64,000 nucleotides of DNA from an uncultured bacterium (GTDB lineage: Bacteria; Bacillota; Clostridia; Oscillospirales; Oscillospiraceae). The stretch spans positions 1-64,000 of the forward strand of contig CANRXB010000002.1 of assembly GCA_947643715.1 (NCBI GenBank), read 5' to 3'. Both the position numbers and the translations under genes were made by a program. Below, one piece after another: positions 8,827 through 17,399 of this stretch. A model generated the notes under the pieces. That model saw only the letters and a list, made by a program, of their open reading frames with translations, did not search any database and was not told the origin of the DNA. The stretch's first letter is position 1. Each line of letters begins with the position of its first letter.

Positions 8827-11700
8827 TCAGCGGCGCCCCGGCGCTTCCAGATAGTAGCTGAGATCGCTCTCCCGCAGGATGTACCCATGGGCCTGGGCCG
8901 CAGCCAGGATGGCCTCGGGATCGTCGAACCTGGAATCTTTCGACAGGAAGATATGGTCCGGCACCTTGTCCGGGCGGAGCTCGTAATATGCCTCCAGGCG
9001 GTCCAGGGCGGTCTGGGTCTCGCCGGAGATCCAGGCGGAGAAGGTGGCGTAGCCCATGGGGTCTGTGGAGAGATAGCACCAGGACCGCTCGTTCAGGATC
9101 AGCAGCTCCCCCTCCGGCGCGCTCTTATAGTACTGGAGCTCACTGTTGAGCCGTTGGTACACCCCGGCCCGGTATCCCGTGGTGCGTATGCCCCGGGCGG
9201 GCCCCTCTTCGATCCGGCAGGTGAGCTCGGCGGGCGCGTCATCCATGAAGCAGTGCTCCGCCTTCACGTGGACCTGGATCGACAGCAGCGCGGCTATGGT
9301 GAGGGCCGCCATCCCCACCGCCCCCCGGCGCAGCCATACGCCATGGACGCCCTCGTCCGGCCGCGCCTTCATCTCCAGCAGGAGCCGGCCCAGGAACAGG
9401 AAGCTGGCCGTGTTGGTCACAGCGCTGGCCATGGCTGCGGCATAGAAGAAATTGTTGGAGCCCAAGGTGACCGCCACAGCGTAGACGATCCCTCCCACGA
9501 ACACGGTGGTGAACAGGCCACGGGGCTTCTCTTCACACAGGAGGTAGCAGGTCAGCCCCACGAAGAACATGGGGAGCATGACGGCGTTGTAATGGACCTG
9601 CGCCGACTCCGGGTAGAGCATGGCATAGCTCACCAGCGTCAGTAGGCAGGAGGCGATCAGATAGGGCGCCCGCCGTTCCCGCCGCCCCCGGTCCGCCAGC
9701 ATAGCCAGCAGGAGGACCAGATAGCCGCCCAGCACCAGCTTGAACGATGGATGGCAGTGGACCAGGCCGTACCAGGTGTTCTTCAGCTTCACCAGCGGGG
9801 ACATGCCCTGGTGTTCCGGATCGGACAGGATGTAGGGCAGGCTGTCCAGCAGCCCCTGTATCCCGCAGGCGGACAGGACGTAGGCTGTGAACGCGGCGCC
9901 TGCCGCCGCCGCGCCTACCGTGAGCCACAGCAGCCGGGAGGGGACGAGGACGCTCCCATCTCCGGCGGCTCTGGCGGGCCTCAGCCTGCCGTACAGGGCG
10001 CGGGCCCCCACCCCCGCGGCGTAGAGGAGATAGCCCGCCGCGAGATATGGGCAGCACAGCACCCCTGCGGCCAGGCATACGCCGGACAGGATCAGCAGGC
10101 CCTTCCCCTGCGCCGTGGCCAGCAGCGTGCCGGAGATGAGCACGAAATCCATCCCCATGGTATTATAGCTCAGGGCCATGATGTCATATGGGGCGAAGAG
10201 GAACCAGGACAGCGCCGCGGCCATGGCGGGCACGCCGTGCTCCTTCACTCTGGAATAGAAGAACAGGGACGCGAGGGCGTGGAACGCCACATAGGCGTAC
10301 CGCGCCGCCAGCAGCGCCCCATCCATGGAGCCGGTGACGGTCCGATAGAGCCACACCAGAGGCAGGCCGATCAGCCCCGCCATCTGGGACACGTGCCACT
10401 CGTCGGCGAACAGCACGTCCCCCATGCTCAGCCGGTGGGGCACGGTGAGATAGAACGCGTCGTCGTAGGAGCCGAACCCGAAGGGGCACTTCCAGAGCGC
10501 GAACACCACCGCCGCGCCGAAACACGACGCGAAGATCGCCCGCCGCATCCGGACCCGGTCCCGCTCCAGCCGGGCCGGGTCTCGCCGCGCCGCCATGTGC
10601 GCCGCCCTGGCCGCCCGGACGAACAGACGGCGCAGCCCCTCCCGCACCCAATAGAGGATCAGGGAGAGCAGCAGCGAGCACACGAACACCGCGCCCACCA
10701 TCACCGGGAACCACCCCAGGCGGTCCGTCATCACCGGCACCGCTTCATTGAGTCTGGGATAGAAAATGGTATCGAATATATAGGACACCAGATAGATGCC
10801 CAAACTCAGCTCCGACACGCCCCAAAGCCCATACCGGACCGGCACGGGCAGGCGCGCTGCGTCCACCCGGCTGAGCAGGACGAAGAGCAGCACCGTCAGG
10901 ACATAAGGCTGGAACCCGCCCCAATCCACGTAAGGACCCGTCACGAACCCCGTGCCGAAGCTCTGCCAGTGATCGAAGCAGCCGAAGGCCAACGTGGCCA
11001 GCCCCAGCAGCAGGGCGATGGTCCTCGACTTCAGCCGCAGGCCGTATTCCCGCAGGTAGCAGCCGGTGAGATAATAGGTGATGGGATAGCAGCCCTGCCA
11101 CCATCTGGGCAGCAGCCTGGTGGTCCCGCCAACGGCGGCAGGGGAGGCCCACCAGGACGGATCCTCCAGGTTGAAGCTGTTGGTCAGGGTGGGCAGCGTC
11201 GTGAGCAGGAGCATGGTCAGCAGCAGCGCCTGCTTCTTGCCCTTGGTGTCCAGGGCGTGGTAGAGCAGGTTCAAAAAAGGGGCCAGCAGGAACAGGCCGA
11301 TATACATCTCGATATACCAGGAGTAATCAGCGGCGGTGAAGTCGAAAAAGTCGAAGAACACCTTGGCCGGGGAAAGCTCCCGGTGGAGGTAGACCGCGTT
11401 GAACACCGTGCAGGCCGCTCCTGCCAGCACATAGGTGGCCAGGGTGCCGGACAGGCCCAGATAGTACCGCTTCTCCAGCTTCTTGCCCCACATCAGCCAC
11501 CCGCTCAGCACCAGGAACAGCGGCACGCAGCAGGACAGGAACGCCCGCATCACACACATCACGAACATCCGCTTGCCGTATACGGGCTGGGCATAAAAGC
11601 CGGTGTGCAAAAGGAAATGTACCGCGATCACGCAGACCACCGCCGTGACCCGGATCAGATCCATGGCACATACGCGCTTTTCCAGCTTCTTGATATCCAT
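8827..11700 (-). CDS. Membrane acyltransferase fused to a GT-C-like glycosyltransferase
   Basis: A 957-residue multispan protein in two parts. Residues 1-370 are an acyltransferase-3 (OafA-like) domain, beginning MDLIRVTAVVCVIAVHFLLHTGF with the conserved Arg and His in the first helix and about ten helices. Residues ~390-957 form a second polytopic domain with an acidic pair in its first outer loop (GFGSYDDAFYLTVP) followed by DEWHVSQMAG, as in GT-C/GT39-like glycosyltransferases, and a soluble C-terminal tail. The ATG at 11700 was chosen as the first that precedes the conserved helix, although its ribosome site is weak. The fusion could both acylate and glycosylate a cell-surface glycan; substrates are unknown. 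Confidence 0.78.
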   Translation of the reverse strand: MDIKKLEKRVCAMDLIRVTAVVCVIAVHFLLHTGFYAQPVYGKRMFVMCVMRAFLSCCVPLFLVLSGWLMWGKKLEKRYYLGLSGTLATYVLAGAACTVFNAVYLHRELSPAKVFFDFFDFTAADYSWYIEMYIGLFLLAPFLNLLYHALDTKGKKQALLLTMLLLTTLPTLTNSFNLEDPSWWASPAAVGGTTRLLPRWWQGCYPITYYLTGCYLREYGLRLKSRTIALLLGLATLAFGCFDHWQSFGTGFVTGPYVDWGGFQPYVLTVLLFVLLSRVDAARLPVPVRYGLWGVSELSLGIYLVSYIFDTIFYPRLNEAVPVMTDRLGWFPVMVGAVFVCSLLLSLILYWVREGLRRLFVRAARAAHMAARRDPARLERDRVRMRRAIFASCFGAAVVFALWKCPFGFGSYDDAFYLTVPHRLSMGDVLFADEWHVSQMAGLIGLPLVWLYRTVTGSMDGALLAARYAYVAFHALASLFFYSRVKEHGVPAMAAALSWFLFAPYDIMALSYNTMGMDFVLISGTLLATAQGKGLLILSGVCLAAGVLCCPYLAAGYLLYAAGVGARALYGRLRPARAAGDGSVLVPSRLLWLTVGAAAAGAAFTAYVLSACGIQGLLDSLPYILSDPEHQGMSPLVKLKNTWYGLVHCHPSFKLVLGGYLVLLLAMLADRGRRERRAPYLIASCLLTLVSYAMLYPESAQVHYNAVMLPMFFVGLTCYLLCEEKPRGLFTTVFVGGIVYAVAVTLGSNNFFYAAAMASAVTNTASFLFLGRLLLEMKARPDEGVHGVWLRRGAVGMAALTIAALLSIQVHVKAEHCFMDDAPAELTCRIEEGPARGIRTTGYRAGVYQRLNSELQYYKSAPEGELLILNERSWCYLSTDPMGYATFSAWISGETQTALDRLEAYYELRPDKVPDHIFLSKDSRFDDPEAILAAAQAHGYILRESDLSYYLEAPGRR

Positions 11701-11854
11701 GTGGACCCATCCACCCTTCCAGGGAGGCGTCCCCTCCCGTTCCCGTAAGTTTACCATGTTTGGACGGCCTTTGCAATCATCGATATGCCGCCGGGAACCA
11801 GGCGGAGGCCCCGATATGTTCTCGTCCCATGGCGTTCCTCTGCCCATATGAGTC

Positions 11855-11886
11855 AAAAGGCCTGGGACGAATGTCCCAGGCTTTTT
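11855..11886. terminator. Bidirectional terminator
   Basis: A 9-bp GC-rich hairpin (11860-11868 with 11873-11881) is flanked by AAAA on one side and TTTTT on the other. It ends the minus-strand DUF6440-like gene. Confidence 0.75.
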
Positions 11887-11888
11887 GG

Positions 11889-12077
11889 TCACACTTCCCA
11901 GGCGACGGGCTTGCCGTCCTGGTCGATGAGGGGGCACATCCCGCCGCTGTTTCCAGACTGACCGTACAGATACTGCACGCCGGTGAGGGTGTCCAACACC
12001 ACCATGAACACAGGCTTGGTGAGGCCGTTGCCCTCACTGTGGACGACTTGGAACCGTTCGCCGAACATTTTGGCCAT
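11889..12077 (-). CDS. Small DUF6440-like protein
   Basis: A 62-residue soluble protein that begins MAKMFGERFQVVHSEG and contains VVLDTLTGVQYLYGQSGNSGGMCPLIDQDGKPV. The pattern of a conserved hydrophobic strand, GV-YL-, GGxxPL-D-DGKP resembles the uncharacterised DUF6440 family common in Firmicutes. The role is unknown. An AGGAGG site precedes the ATG and a strong terminator follows. It lies just downstream of the PadR/envelope-sensor pair, but a 75-base gap leaves it unclear whether it is in the same transcript. Confidence 0.72.
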   Translation of the reverse strand: MAKMFGERFQVVHSEGNGLTKPVFMVVLDTLTGVQYLYGQSGNSGGMCPLIDQDGKPVAWEV

Positions 12078-12152
12078 GATCCTTCCTCCTTTCCGATCTA
12101 CTGCTATCAGGGCCGTGAGGCAGCCGCGGCCGCCGGCCCGTCCGATGTGGGC

Positions 12153-13268
12153 TCAGCCTTCCCAGTACACCTCAACGTCGCCCATGCCGTTCTTTGCATC
12201 CAAGTGATAGGGCATGTCGCCTTTTCTCTCTATCTTGCTGCTATGGCCCGCGCCGTTCACCGACACGTTCCCCATGCCGGTGCCCAGGTCGTACTCCCAC
12301 TCTTGCTCAGAACCGCCCAGCATCGCTTCGATGTGGCCCATGCCGCTCTCCAGGTCGATGTCCACGCCTTCGAAGGGCTCCTGCATCCCCAGGGCTATGT
12401 TGCCCATACCGGTCTCCATCTTCAGCTTCTGCACCTCAAAGAGCTCATAGCACTGCACATTGCCCATACCGGTCTTGGCCGTCACCTTTTTCGACATCAG
12501 GTGGTCCAGGTACACGTCCCCCATATCGGTCTTGACGCTGACCTTGTCCAATATCATCCTGTCATACACCGTGATGATCACCTCCGGCACCTCTACCTCG
12601 CCCATCGCCGCCCAATCGATCCCAGTGTATCCCGTCACCATGTCGTCGCTGTTCCTCACCTTCAGGACGCCGTCCTCGATCTCCCATACCAGCTTGACGT
12701 CTCTCCACTGCGGTACATAGTTCACGGACAGCGTTTGACCGAGCGTTTGATCGTCGGTGACGATCACTAGGACATTGCCCATGTCGATGTCCACATCGAT
12801 GGAGGAGAACTCTCCGATAGAGGCGTACTCATTGGCTTCCCAAATAGAAGCGACCTGTTCCTCCTGGACGATGTCGGCCACATCTTCCGCAACGGCGTCA
12901 CTGGAGATATAGGAGCTCACCTCCCGGCCGATGAACCGCCCGAACCGCATGGCCATCCAGATCGCAGAGCCGACGGTGAACACCATCACCGCCGCCGTCA
13001 CCGCCACCACCAGGGGCCATATCTTGCGCTTCTTCCGCATAGGCACCCAGGAGGCGGCCTGCTCTTGGGTGACGTAACCGCCTTCCACCGCCAGGCGGCT
13101 GGACAGCGCCCAGGGATCGCCCAGCTCGGCCACCACCTCGGCCTCCCGCTCCGGCCCGGCCTCCTCGAAATATTCCGCGTAGTAGCGCAGGATGTCCTGC
13201 CGTTCTCGTTCCGGTATCCAGCGCGCCAGTCCTTCGGCCAATTGGGAGAGGTATGTGATCTTATCCAT
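12153..13268 (-). CDS. DUF1700/DUF4097 membrane-anchored beta-solenoid protein
   Basis: A 371-residue protein. Residues 1-70 are a HAAS/DUF1700 cytoplasmic domain (YLSQLAEGLARWIPERERQDILRYYAEYFEEAG). A transmembrane helix at about 86-108 follows an RKKRK cluster. The outer part (150-371) is a DUF4097-type solenoid of ~20-residue turns each carrying a GMG- or DMG-x-V/I step (TDMGDVYL, TGMGNVQC, SGMGHIEA, TGMGNVSV, NGMGDVEV). Such proteins are regularly partnered with PadR regulators and are linked to envelope stress. Its ATG overlaps the end of padR, so both are one operon. The outer ligand is unknown. Confidence 0.86.
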   Translation of the reverse strand: MDKITYLSQLAEGLARWIPERERQDILRYYAEYFEEAGPEREAEVVAELGDPWALSSRLAVEGGYVTQEQAASWVPMRKKRKIWPLVVAVTAAVMVFTVGSAIWMAMRFGRFIGREVSSYISSDAVAEDVADIVQEEQVASIWEANEYASIGEFSSIDVDIDMGNVLVIVTDDQTLGQTLSVNYVPQWRDVKLVWEIEDGVLKVRNSDDMVTGYTGIDWAAMGEVEVPEVIITVYDRMILDKVSVKTDMGDVYLDHLMSKKVTAKTGMGNVQCYELFEVQKLKMETGMGNIALGMQEPFEGVDIDLESGMGHIEAMLGGSEQEWEYDLGTGMGNVSVNGAGHSSKIERKGDMPYHLDAKNGMGDVEVYWEG

Positions 13269-13581
13269 CGTGTTCGTCCTCCTTCATGAGTTCCTCTACT
13301 CCGTCCCGGAACTGCCTCCACTCTGTCCGCCGATGGTCGAGCTGGGTGCGGCCCACCGAAGTGATGGCGTAGTACCGCCGGTTCCGGCCCTGATATGGAC
13401 GGTCGTACACCTTCAGCAGCCCGTCCCGCTGGAGCCGCCGCAGCACCGGGTATAGGGTGGACTCGGAGATGTCCAGCCGGGCCTTCACCTGCTGGGTGAG
13501 CACATAGCCGTAGGCGTCCCCATGGGACAGCACCGCCAGTACACACCCATCCAAAAGCTGTGGGCCGATCGCGAAAGCCAT
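13261..13581 (-). CDS. PadR-family transcriptional repressor
   Basis: A 106-residue winged-helix repressor. The PadR core is clear: LLDGCVLAVLSHGDAYGYVLTQQV, DISESTLYPVLRRLQRDGLLKVY and GRNRRYYAITSVGRTQL, followed by a short C-terminal dimer helix. An AGGAGG site precedes the ATG. It overlaps the downstream DUF1700/DUF4097 gene by eight bases. A perfect 21-base inverted repeat lies over its own -10 box, so it probably represses its own operon until an envelope signal or ligand releases it. Confidence 0.92.
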   Translation of the reverse strand: MAFAIGPQLLDGCVLAVLSHGDAYGYVLTQQVKARLDISESTLYPVLRRLQRDGLLKVYDRPYQGRNRRYYAITSVGRTQLDHRRTEWRQFRDGVEELMKEDEHDG

Positions 13582-13601
13582 GCTATCCCTCCTTTCGAAT
13601 G

Positions 13602-13633
13602 ATATTATATTACATATAATATTGTCTTGTCAA
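13602..13633 (-). promoter_or_regulatory. padR promoter with overlapping palindromic operator
   Basis: Minus-strand TTGACA (13628-13633) and TATAAT (13604-13609) are 18 bases apart. A perfect inverted repeat, two 9-base arms around a 3-base centre (13602-13622), covers the -10 box. This is the expected place for autoregulation by the PadR protein encoded just downstream. Confidence 0.78.
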
Positions 13634-13690
13634 TATACTGCCGCCATCTTAATGGATCCTTAAAAAATGCCCGCCGCATCGCGGCAGGCC

Positions 13691-13728
13691 AAAACGAAAA
13701 GGAGCGTCCCCCATGAAAGGGACGCTCC
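13691..13728 (-). terminator. Intrinsic terminator of mreB
   Basis: A perfect 10-bp stem (13701-13710 with 13719-13728) is followed on the minus strand by TTTTCGTTTT, about 30 bases after the mreB stop. Confidence 0.85.
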
Positions 13729-13759
13729 TGATTCCTCAGTTTTCGCGCAGCACGCTCCA

Positions 13760-14782
13760 TCACAGCATCTGACGGCTCCTGGAGATGTTCATGGTGCCGT
13801 CCTGCATGTCGTTCACCCAGTCCAGGCTCCGCCCGGTGCCGTGGGCCACACAGGAGATGGCGTCGTCGGCCACATAGGTCTCGATGCCGGTGTGGGACTC
13901 GATGAGCTTGTCGAACCCCCACACCATCGACCCGCCGCCGGTCATGATGATCCCGTTGCTGGAGATATCCGCCACCAGCTCCGGGGGCGTGCGTTCCAAC
14001 ACATTGTGAATGGCCTCCAGGATGCGGGAGCAGGGCTCCTCGAACGCCTCGATCATCTCGCTGGAGGTGACGGAGAACACCCGGGGCAGGCCGGTCATGA
14101 GGCAGCGGCCCTTGACCTCCATGGAGATCTCCTCCGGCCGGGGGAACACGCAGCCGATGGTCATCTTCAGCTCTTCCGCCGTGCGGTCGCCGATCAGGAC
14201 GTTGTGCCGCTTGCGGATGTACTTCACCACCGCCTCGCTGAACGCGTCCCCGGCCACCTTGATGGAGGCGGATTCTACGATGCCGGACAGGGAGATGACG
14301 GCGATATCGGCGGTGCCGCCGCCGATGTCCACCACCATGTGGCCGTCGGGCTGGGTGATGTCCACGCCTGCGCCGATGGCAGCGGCCAGGGGCTCCTCGA
14401 TGAGATACACCCGCCGGGCCCCCGCCTGGATGCCCGCGTCGATGACGGCGCGCTCTTCCACCTCCGTGATGCCGGAAGGCACACAGATGACCACACGAGG
14501 CTTGAACACCCGCACAGGAGCCACCTTGCGGATGAACTCCCGGAGCATCCGCTCGGTCATGTCGTAATCGGAGATGACGCCCTCCCGCAGCGGGCGGATG
14601 GCCACGATGTTGCCGGGGGTCTTTCCCAGCATCTGCTGGGCCTCGGTGCCCACCTTGAGCAGCTTGCCGGTGTTCTTGTCCAGCGCCACCACCGACGGCT
14701 CGCGCAGGACGATGCCCTTGTCCTTGATATAGACCAGCACGCTGGCGGTGCCCAGGTCGATGCCGATATCCTTCACAAACAT
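13760..14782 (-). CDS. mreB: Rod-shape determining protein MreB/Mbl
   Basis: A 340-residue bacterial actin that forms membrane-bound filaments and guides lateral cell-wall synthesis. The actin-fold motifs are all present: phosphate-1 DIGIDLGTASVLVY, phosphate-2 VVDIGGGTADIAVISL, and the adenosine motif MTGGGSMVWGFDKLI. GVDITQPDGHMVVD and LIEEPLAAAIGAGV are typical for MreB/Mbl. The ATG at 14782 has AGGAG eight bases away; an upstream in-frame GTG overlaps that site. No mreC or mreD follows, so this may be the Mbl-type paralogue. It has its own promoter and terminator. Confidence 0.95.
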   Translation of the reverse strand: MFVKDIGIDLGTASVLVYIKDKGIVLREPSVVALDKNTGKLLKVGTEAQQMLGKTPGNIVAIRPLREGVISDYDMTERMLREFIRKVAPVRVFKPRVVICVPSGITEVEERAVIDAGIQAGARRVYLIEEPLAAAIGAGVDITQPDGHMVVDIGGGTADIAVISLSGIVESASIKVAGDAFSEAVVKYIRKRHNVLIGDRTAEELKMTIGCVFPRPEEISMEVKGRCLMTGLPRVFSVTSSEMIEAFEEPCSRILEAIHNVLERTPPELVADISSNGIIMTGGGSMVWGFDKLIESHTGIETYVADDAISCVAHGTGRSLDWVNDMQDGTMNISRSRQML

Positions 14783-14900
14783 TGTTTTCACTCCTGTATA
14801 TATACTGCGCCCGAGGCAGCGCCCTATCCTTGGAAGTCTGCCCCAAAAGCGCTTTGGATAGTCATGTCCGCCAAAGACCCATCATGGGTATACATTTCAT

Positions 14901-14929
14901 ATCATACTAGACGTTCCCTGATTTTGCAA
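14901..14929 (-). promoter_or_regulatory. Promoter of mreB
   Basis: TTGCAA (14924-14929) and TATGAT (14901-14906) on the minus strand are 17 bases apart, giving a leader of about 115 bases before mreB. Confidence 0.65.
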
Positions 14930-14987
14930 GCCCTTTTCCCCGCTGTACCTCTTAATTTTTCATAAGCTTTCGCAGCCACAAACACCA

Positions 14988-15281
14988 AGCCCCCAGCCGT
15001 CCTATCACGCGGCTGGGGGCTCACTTCTGGCTTTGATTGTCCAAGGGCTCATACCTTCACTTTCTTCCGGTCTGACCGGATTTTTTTGCGTTGGGGTTCC
15101 GCCTGAAACTACTTGCTCCCTGTTTCCTCAAACAATGGTAGGCTTCAGACTTGATCTGGCTTCCTTCGCTTGCTCAAGCGTGTTTGGAACGAGCCGAGGC
15201 TTCGTTTCACTTTGCGTTTCCCAATCGCAGAAAGAGTTGGTGCGTTCTACGTTGATACATTGGACTCACCTCTTCCTTTCT
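14988..15281 (-). ncRNA. Unassigned structured RNA, about 294 nt
   Basis: Between mreB and the phage cassette lies a minus-strand transcription unit without a credible protein. A near-consensus promoter predicts a start near 15281 and a 12-bp GC-rich hairpin (14988-15021) ends it. In between are many self-complementary segments: 15276-15282 with 15228-15234, 15267-15270 with 15239-15242, hairpins at 15188-15206, 15167-15180, 15146-15158, 15122-15133 and 15066-15080, and a long-range pair 15260-15265 with 15039-15044. I cannot match it to tmRNA, RNase P, SRP RNA or the 6S sequences I know. The 15066-15080 hairpin is followed by T7 on the plus strand, so part could instead be a plus-strand terminator. 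Confidence 0.65.
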
Positions 15282-15287
15282 GTCTGT

Positions 15288-15316
15288 ATTGTACTATAGA
15301 TATGAGAGCTTGTCAA
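15288..15316 (-). promoter_or_regulatory. Strong promoter of the structured RNA
   Basis: TTGACA (15311-15316) and TACAAT (15288-15293) on the minus strand are exactly 17 bases apart, close to the sigma-A consensus. No start codon with a ribosome site follows. Confidence 0.75.
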
Positions 15317-15335
15317 CCACTTTTTGTGAGATCTT

Positions 15336-15376
15336 CAAAAAAATTTCCACCGGCCCCGCACATGCGGGGCCGGTGG
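15336..15376 (-). terminator. Terminator of the phage-like operon
   Basis: A perfect 14-bp GC-rich stem (15347-15360 with 15363-15376) is followed on the minus strand by an A/T stretch holding seven T. It lies right after the last tail gene, so the long cassette ends here. Confidence 0.85.
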
Positions 15377-15380
15377 ACGC

Positions 15381-15974
15381 TCAGCCCTTCTCCAGCACGC
15401 CGTCGTTTTCCACGGCCAGCCCGTACCAGCTCAGCCCTGTGGCGGCGGCGCCCCCCCAGGTGTGGTGGCGGCGGGCCACCATGGCCCAGGTGTTGTACCA
15501 GAACTCGTAGTCGATGACCACATGGCTGGGCAGGATCTCCTCGATGATGAAACGCAGGCGGTCGAACTCCTCCGGGATCCCCGCCACATCGGGGAAGTAC
15601 ACCTTCACGTACCCCGGCCGCCCGGCCTCCTCCGCCACGGCGTTGACGCCGCAGCCCCGCAGGGTGTCGTTGATGGCCGAAAGGGTGAAGCTGTCGCCGC
15701 TGATGCGCAGCAGGGCCGCCAGAGCCTCCCGCCGCTGCTCCACCGTCCGGCACACCGGCCGGAAGGGGAGCAGCGCTTCCACCCGCTCCAGGCCGAAGTC
15801 CGCCGCAGTGGCCAAGTTCATCTCCCGGGCTGTGTGCTCCAGCTCCTGGTCCGCCCCGTCCAGCTCCATCCCATAGGAGGCCAGCTCTCCCCGGTTGATG
15901 GTCCCTGCGTGCAGATCGTAGGCCCCCAGCGGCCGGAGCAGGGACACCAGATGATCCTCAAATCCAAGCTTCAC
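15381..15974 (-). CDS. Phage tail protein, DUF2313/XkdU-like
   Basis: A 197-residue protein in the YmfQ/XkdU (DUF2313) position, next to the baseplate J-like gene. Members sit at the baseplate edge of contractile tails and help attach tail fibres. Visible features are ELASYGMELDGADQELEHTAREMNLATA and a C-terminal half, GYVKVYFPDVAGIPEEFDRLRFIIEEILPSHVVIDYEFWY, typical of the family. It starts at a GTG that overlaps the previous stop (GTGA). It is the last gene of the cassette: no fibre, holin or lysin gene follows. Confidence 0.82.
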   Translation of the reverse strand: MKLGFEDHLVSLLRPLGAYDLHAGTINRGELASYGMELDGADQELEHTAREMNLATAADFGLERVEALLPFRPVCRTVEQRREALAALLRISGDSFTLSAINDTLRGCGVNAVAEEAGRPGYVKVYFPDVAGIPEEFDRLRFIIEEILPSHVVIDYEFWYNTWAMVARRHHTWGGAAATGLSWYGLAVENDGVLEKG

Positions 15975-17044
15975 GCGCTCCCCCCCTGGCCCGCGCCGTT
16001 GGTGATGGTCAGCTTGCCCAGCACCGGCAGCGTCACGCTGTTCAGCGGCAAGTCCGCCTCCGGCTTCGTGAGCTGACAGTTGGCCACCCCGTCCACGCCG
16101 TAGATCAGCGCGATGAGCTGGGCCCGAGGCAAGGGCTGGCCCAGCCGCTCTCCGTCGAACCACCGCCCCAGCCGCTCCTGCACCGCCTTAGCCACCGCGT
16201 CATAGGCGGCGCCCTGCTGCGCCCACAGCCGCACCGACAGGTCCACCCGCTTCACCGTGGGCGCGAGCACCCTCACGTCCACCGCGATCTCACGCACTCG
16301 GTCGAAATAGTCCTGCAGGTCTCGGATCAGCTCCTGGCCGGGCACGCCTCCCCGGGCGGCGGGCACCACGTCCACCGTGCCCACCCCCCGGCTCCGGGGC
16401 ACTACCGTCACCGCAGCCACGCCGTCGAAGGACAGCGCCGCCTGGCGGTAGAACGCGTTGTTGGCGCCGTTGGCCAGTCGCTGGAAGGTGGCCAGTACCC
16501 GCGTCCTCAACTCCTCGTCCCCTTCCTCGTCCTGCCCATTGGACAGCGCCGACGGGTTGACGCAGGCCGAGATGCCCATGGGGGGCAGCGCCATATATAC
16601 GATGGTGCCCTGCCCCACGTTCCCTACCGCCCCCGCTTCCACCGCCGTCACGGGGATCTCACAGTAGAGCCTCCCGGCCGGGACCGCTCCGGCCACATCG
16701 GTGGCGAAGCGCACCCCGCCGGCACTCATGCACACGGTCCCTTTGGCCACCGGCGCGTCCGTCTGCCTGGGCTGGTCCACATAGAACCGCACGATCCCCG
16801 TGGCCTGGGTGGCCTTCCGCCGCACCACTCCCCGCAGCCGGGCGTGCTTGTCCAGGTCCTCCCCATCCGCCGTCTGGGGGAAGCACTGCCGGCGGGTCCA
16901 CTCCGCCTGGACGTACAGGCTGTAGAGCTGTGCGGCCACCGCATAGAACCGCACCGCCAGCTCGCTGCTCCCTCCGGCGGCCTGGCCGGTCTGGGCTTGG
17001 AACTCCGCGGCCAGCCCCTGATAGATCTCTTCTAATGTGATCAA
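15971..17044 (-). CDS. Baseplate J-like protein (XkdT/gp47 family)
   Basis: A 357-residue baseplate wedge protein of contractile tails. The N-terminal MITLEEIYQGLAAEF and the core FPQTADGEDLDKHARLRGVVRRKATQATG, with YVDQPRQTDAPVAKGTVC, are characteristic of the gpJ/XkdT family. The C-terminal part, LTKPEADLPLNSVTLPVLGKLTI, is the usual end. The start is a TTG with GAGGGGTGAGAGG just before it. It lies between the gp25-like wedge protein and the DUF2313 protein, the conserved order of baseplate genes. Confidence 0.92.
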   Translation of the reverse strand: MITLEEIYQGLAAEFQAQTGQAAGGSSELAVRFYAVAAQLYSLYVQAEWTRRQCFPQTADGEDLDKHARLRGVVRRKATQATGIVRFYVDQPRQTDAPVAKGTVCMSAGGVRFATDVAGAVPAGRLYCEIPVTAVEAGAVGNVGQGTIVYMALPPMGISACVNPSALSNGQDEEGDEELRTRVLATFQRLANGANNAFYRQAALSFDGVAAVTVVPRSRGVGTVDVVPAARGGVPGQELIRDLQDYFDRVREIAVDVRVLAPTVKRVDLSVRLWAQQGAAYDAVAKAVQERLGRWFDGERLGQPLPRAQLIALIYGVDGVANCQLTKPEADLPLNSVTLPVLGKLTITNGAGQGGSA

Positions 17045-17048
17045 CCTC

Positions 17049-17399
17049 TCACCCCTCCAACTGGACCGTCACCGACAGCCGCGTCCCCTGCCACAGCAGC
17101 GCCACCGACACCAGCAGCCAGTCGTCCTGCCGCTCCACCTGCGCTCCGGTCACCGTCACGCCGTCCAAGCCCGCCAGCGCCTCCGCAGCGAACTGCCGGG
17201 CCAGGGTCTCCCAGACGGACGACTTCTCCCGCCGGAGCTGGTACATCCTGCTGCCCAGCCCGGGCAGGAAGGGAAAACTCCCCTGCCGGACGGTGAGCCG
17301 GAAGAGCGCTTCGTTCACCAGCGCCTCGCCGTCCCGGACCACCGCCACCCCGCCGTTGCCGTCCGCCACATAATCTCTCTGCTTCAGCAGCAGGCTCAT
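17049..17399 (-). CDS. Baseplate wedge protein, XkdS/gp25-like
   Basis: A 116-residue protein starting MSLLLKQRDYVADGNGGVAVVRDGEALVNEALFRL, with FPFLPGLGSRMYQLRREK in the middle. Length, the early conserved stretch and its position before the J-like protein fit the DUF2634/XkdS (gpW/gp25-like) wedge family. The ATG overlaps the preceding stop (ATGA). It should join the sheath-contraction ring of the baseplate. Confidence 0.78.
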   Translation of the reverse strand: MSLLLKQRDYVADGNGGVAVVRDGEALVNEALFRLTVRQGSFPFLPGLGSRMYQLRREKSSVWETLARQFAAEALAGLDGVTVTGAQVERQDDWLLVSVALLWQGTRLSVTVQLEG

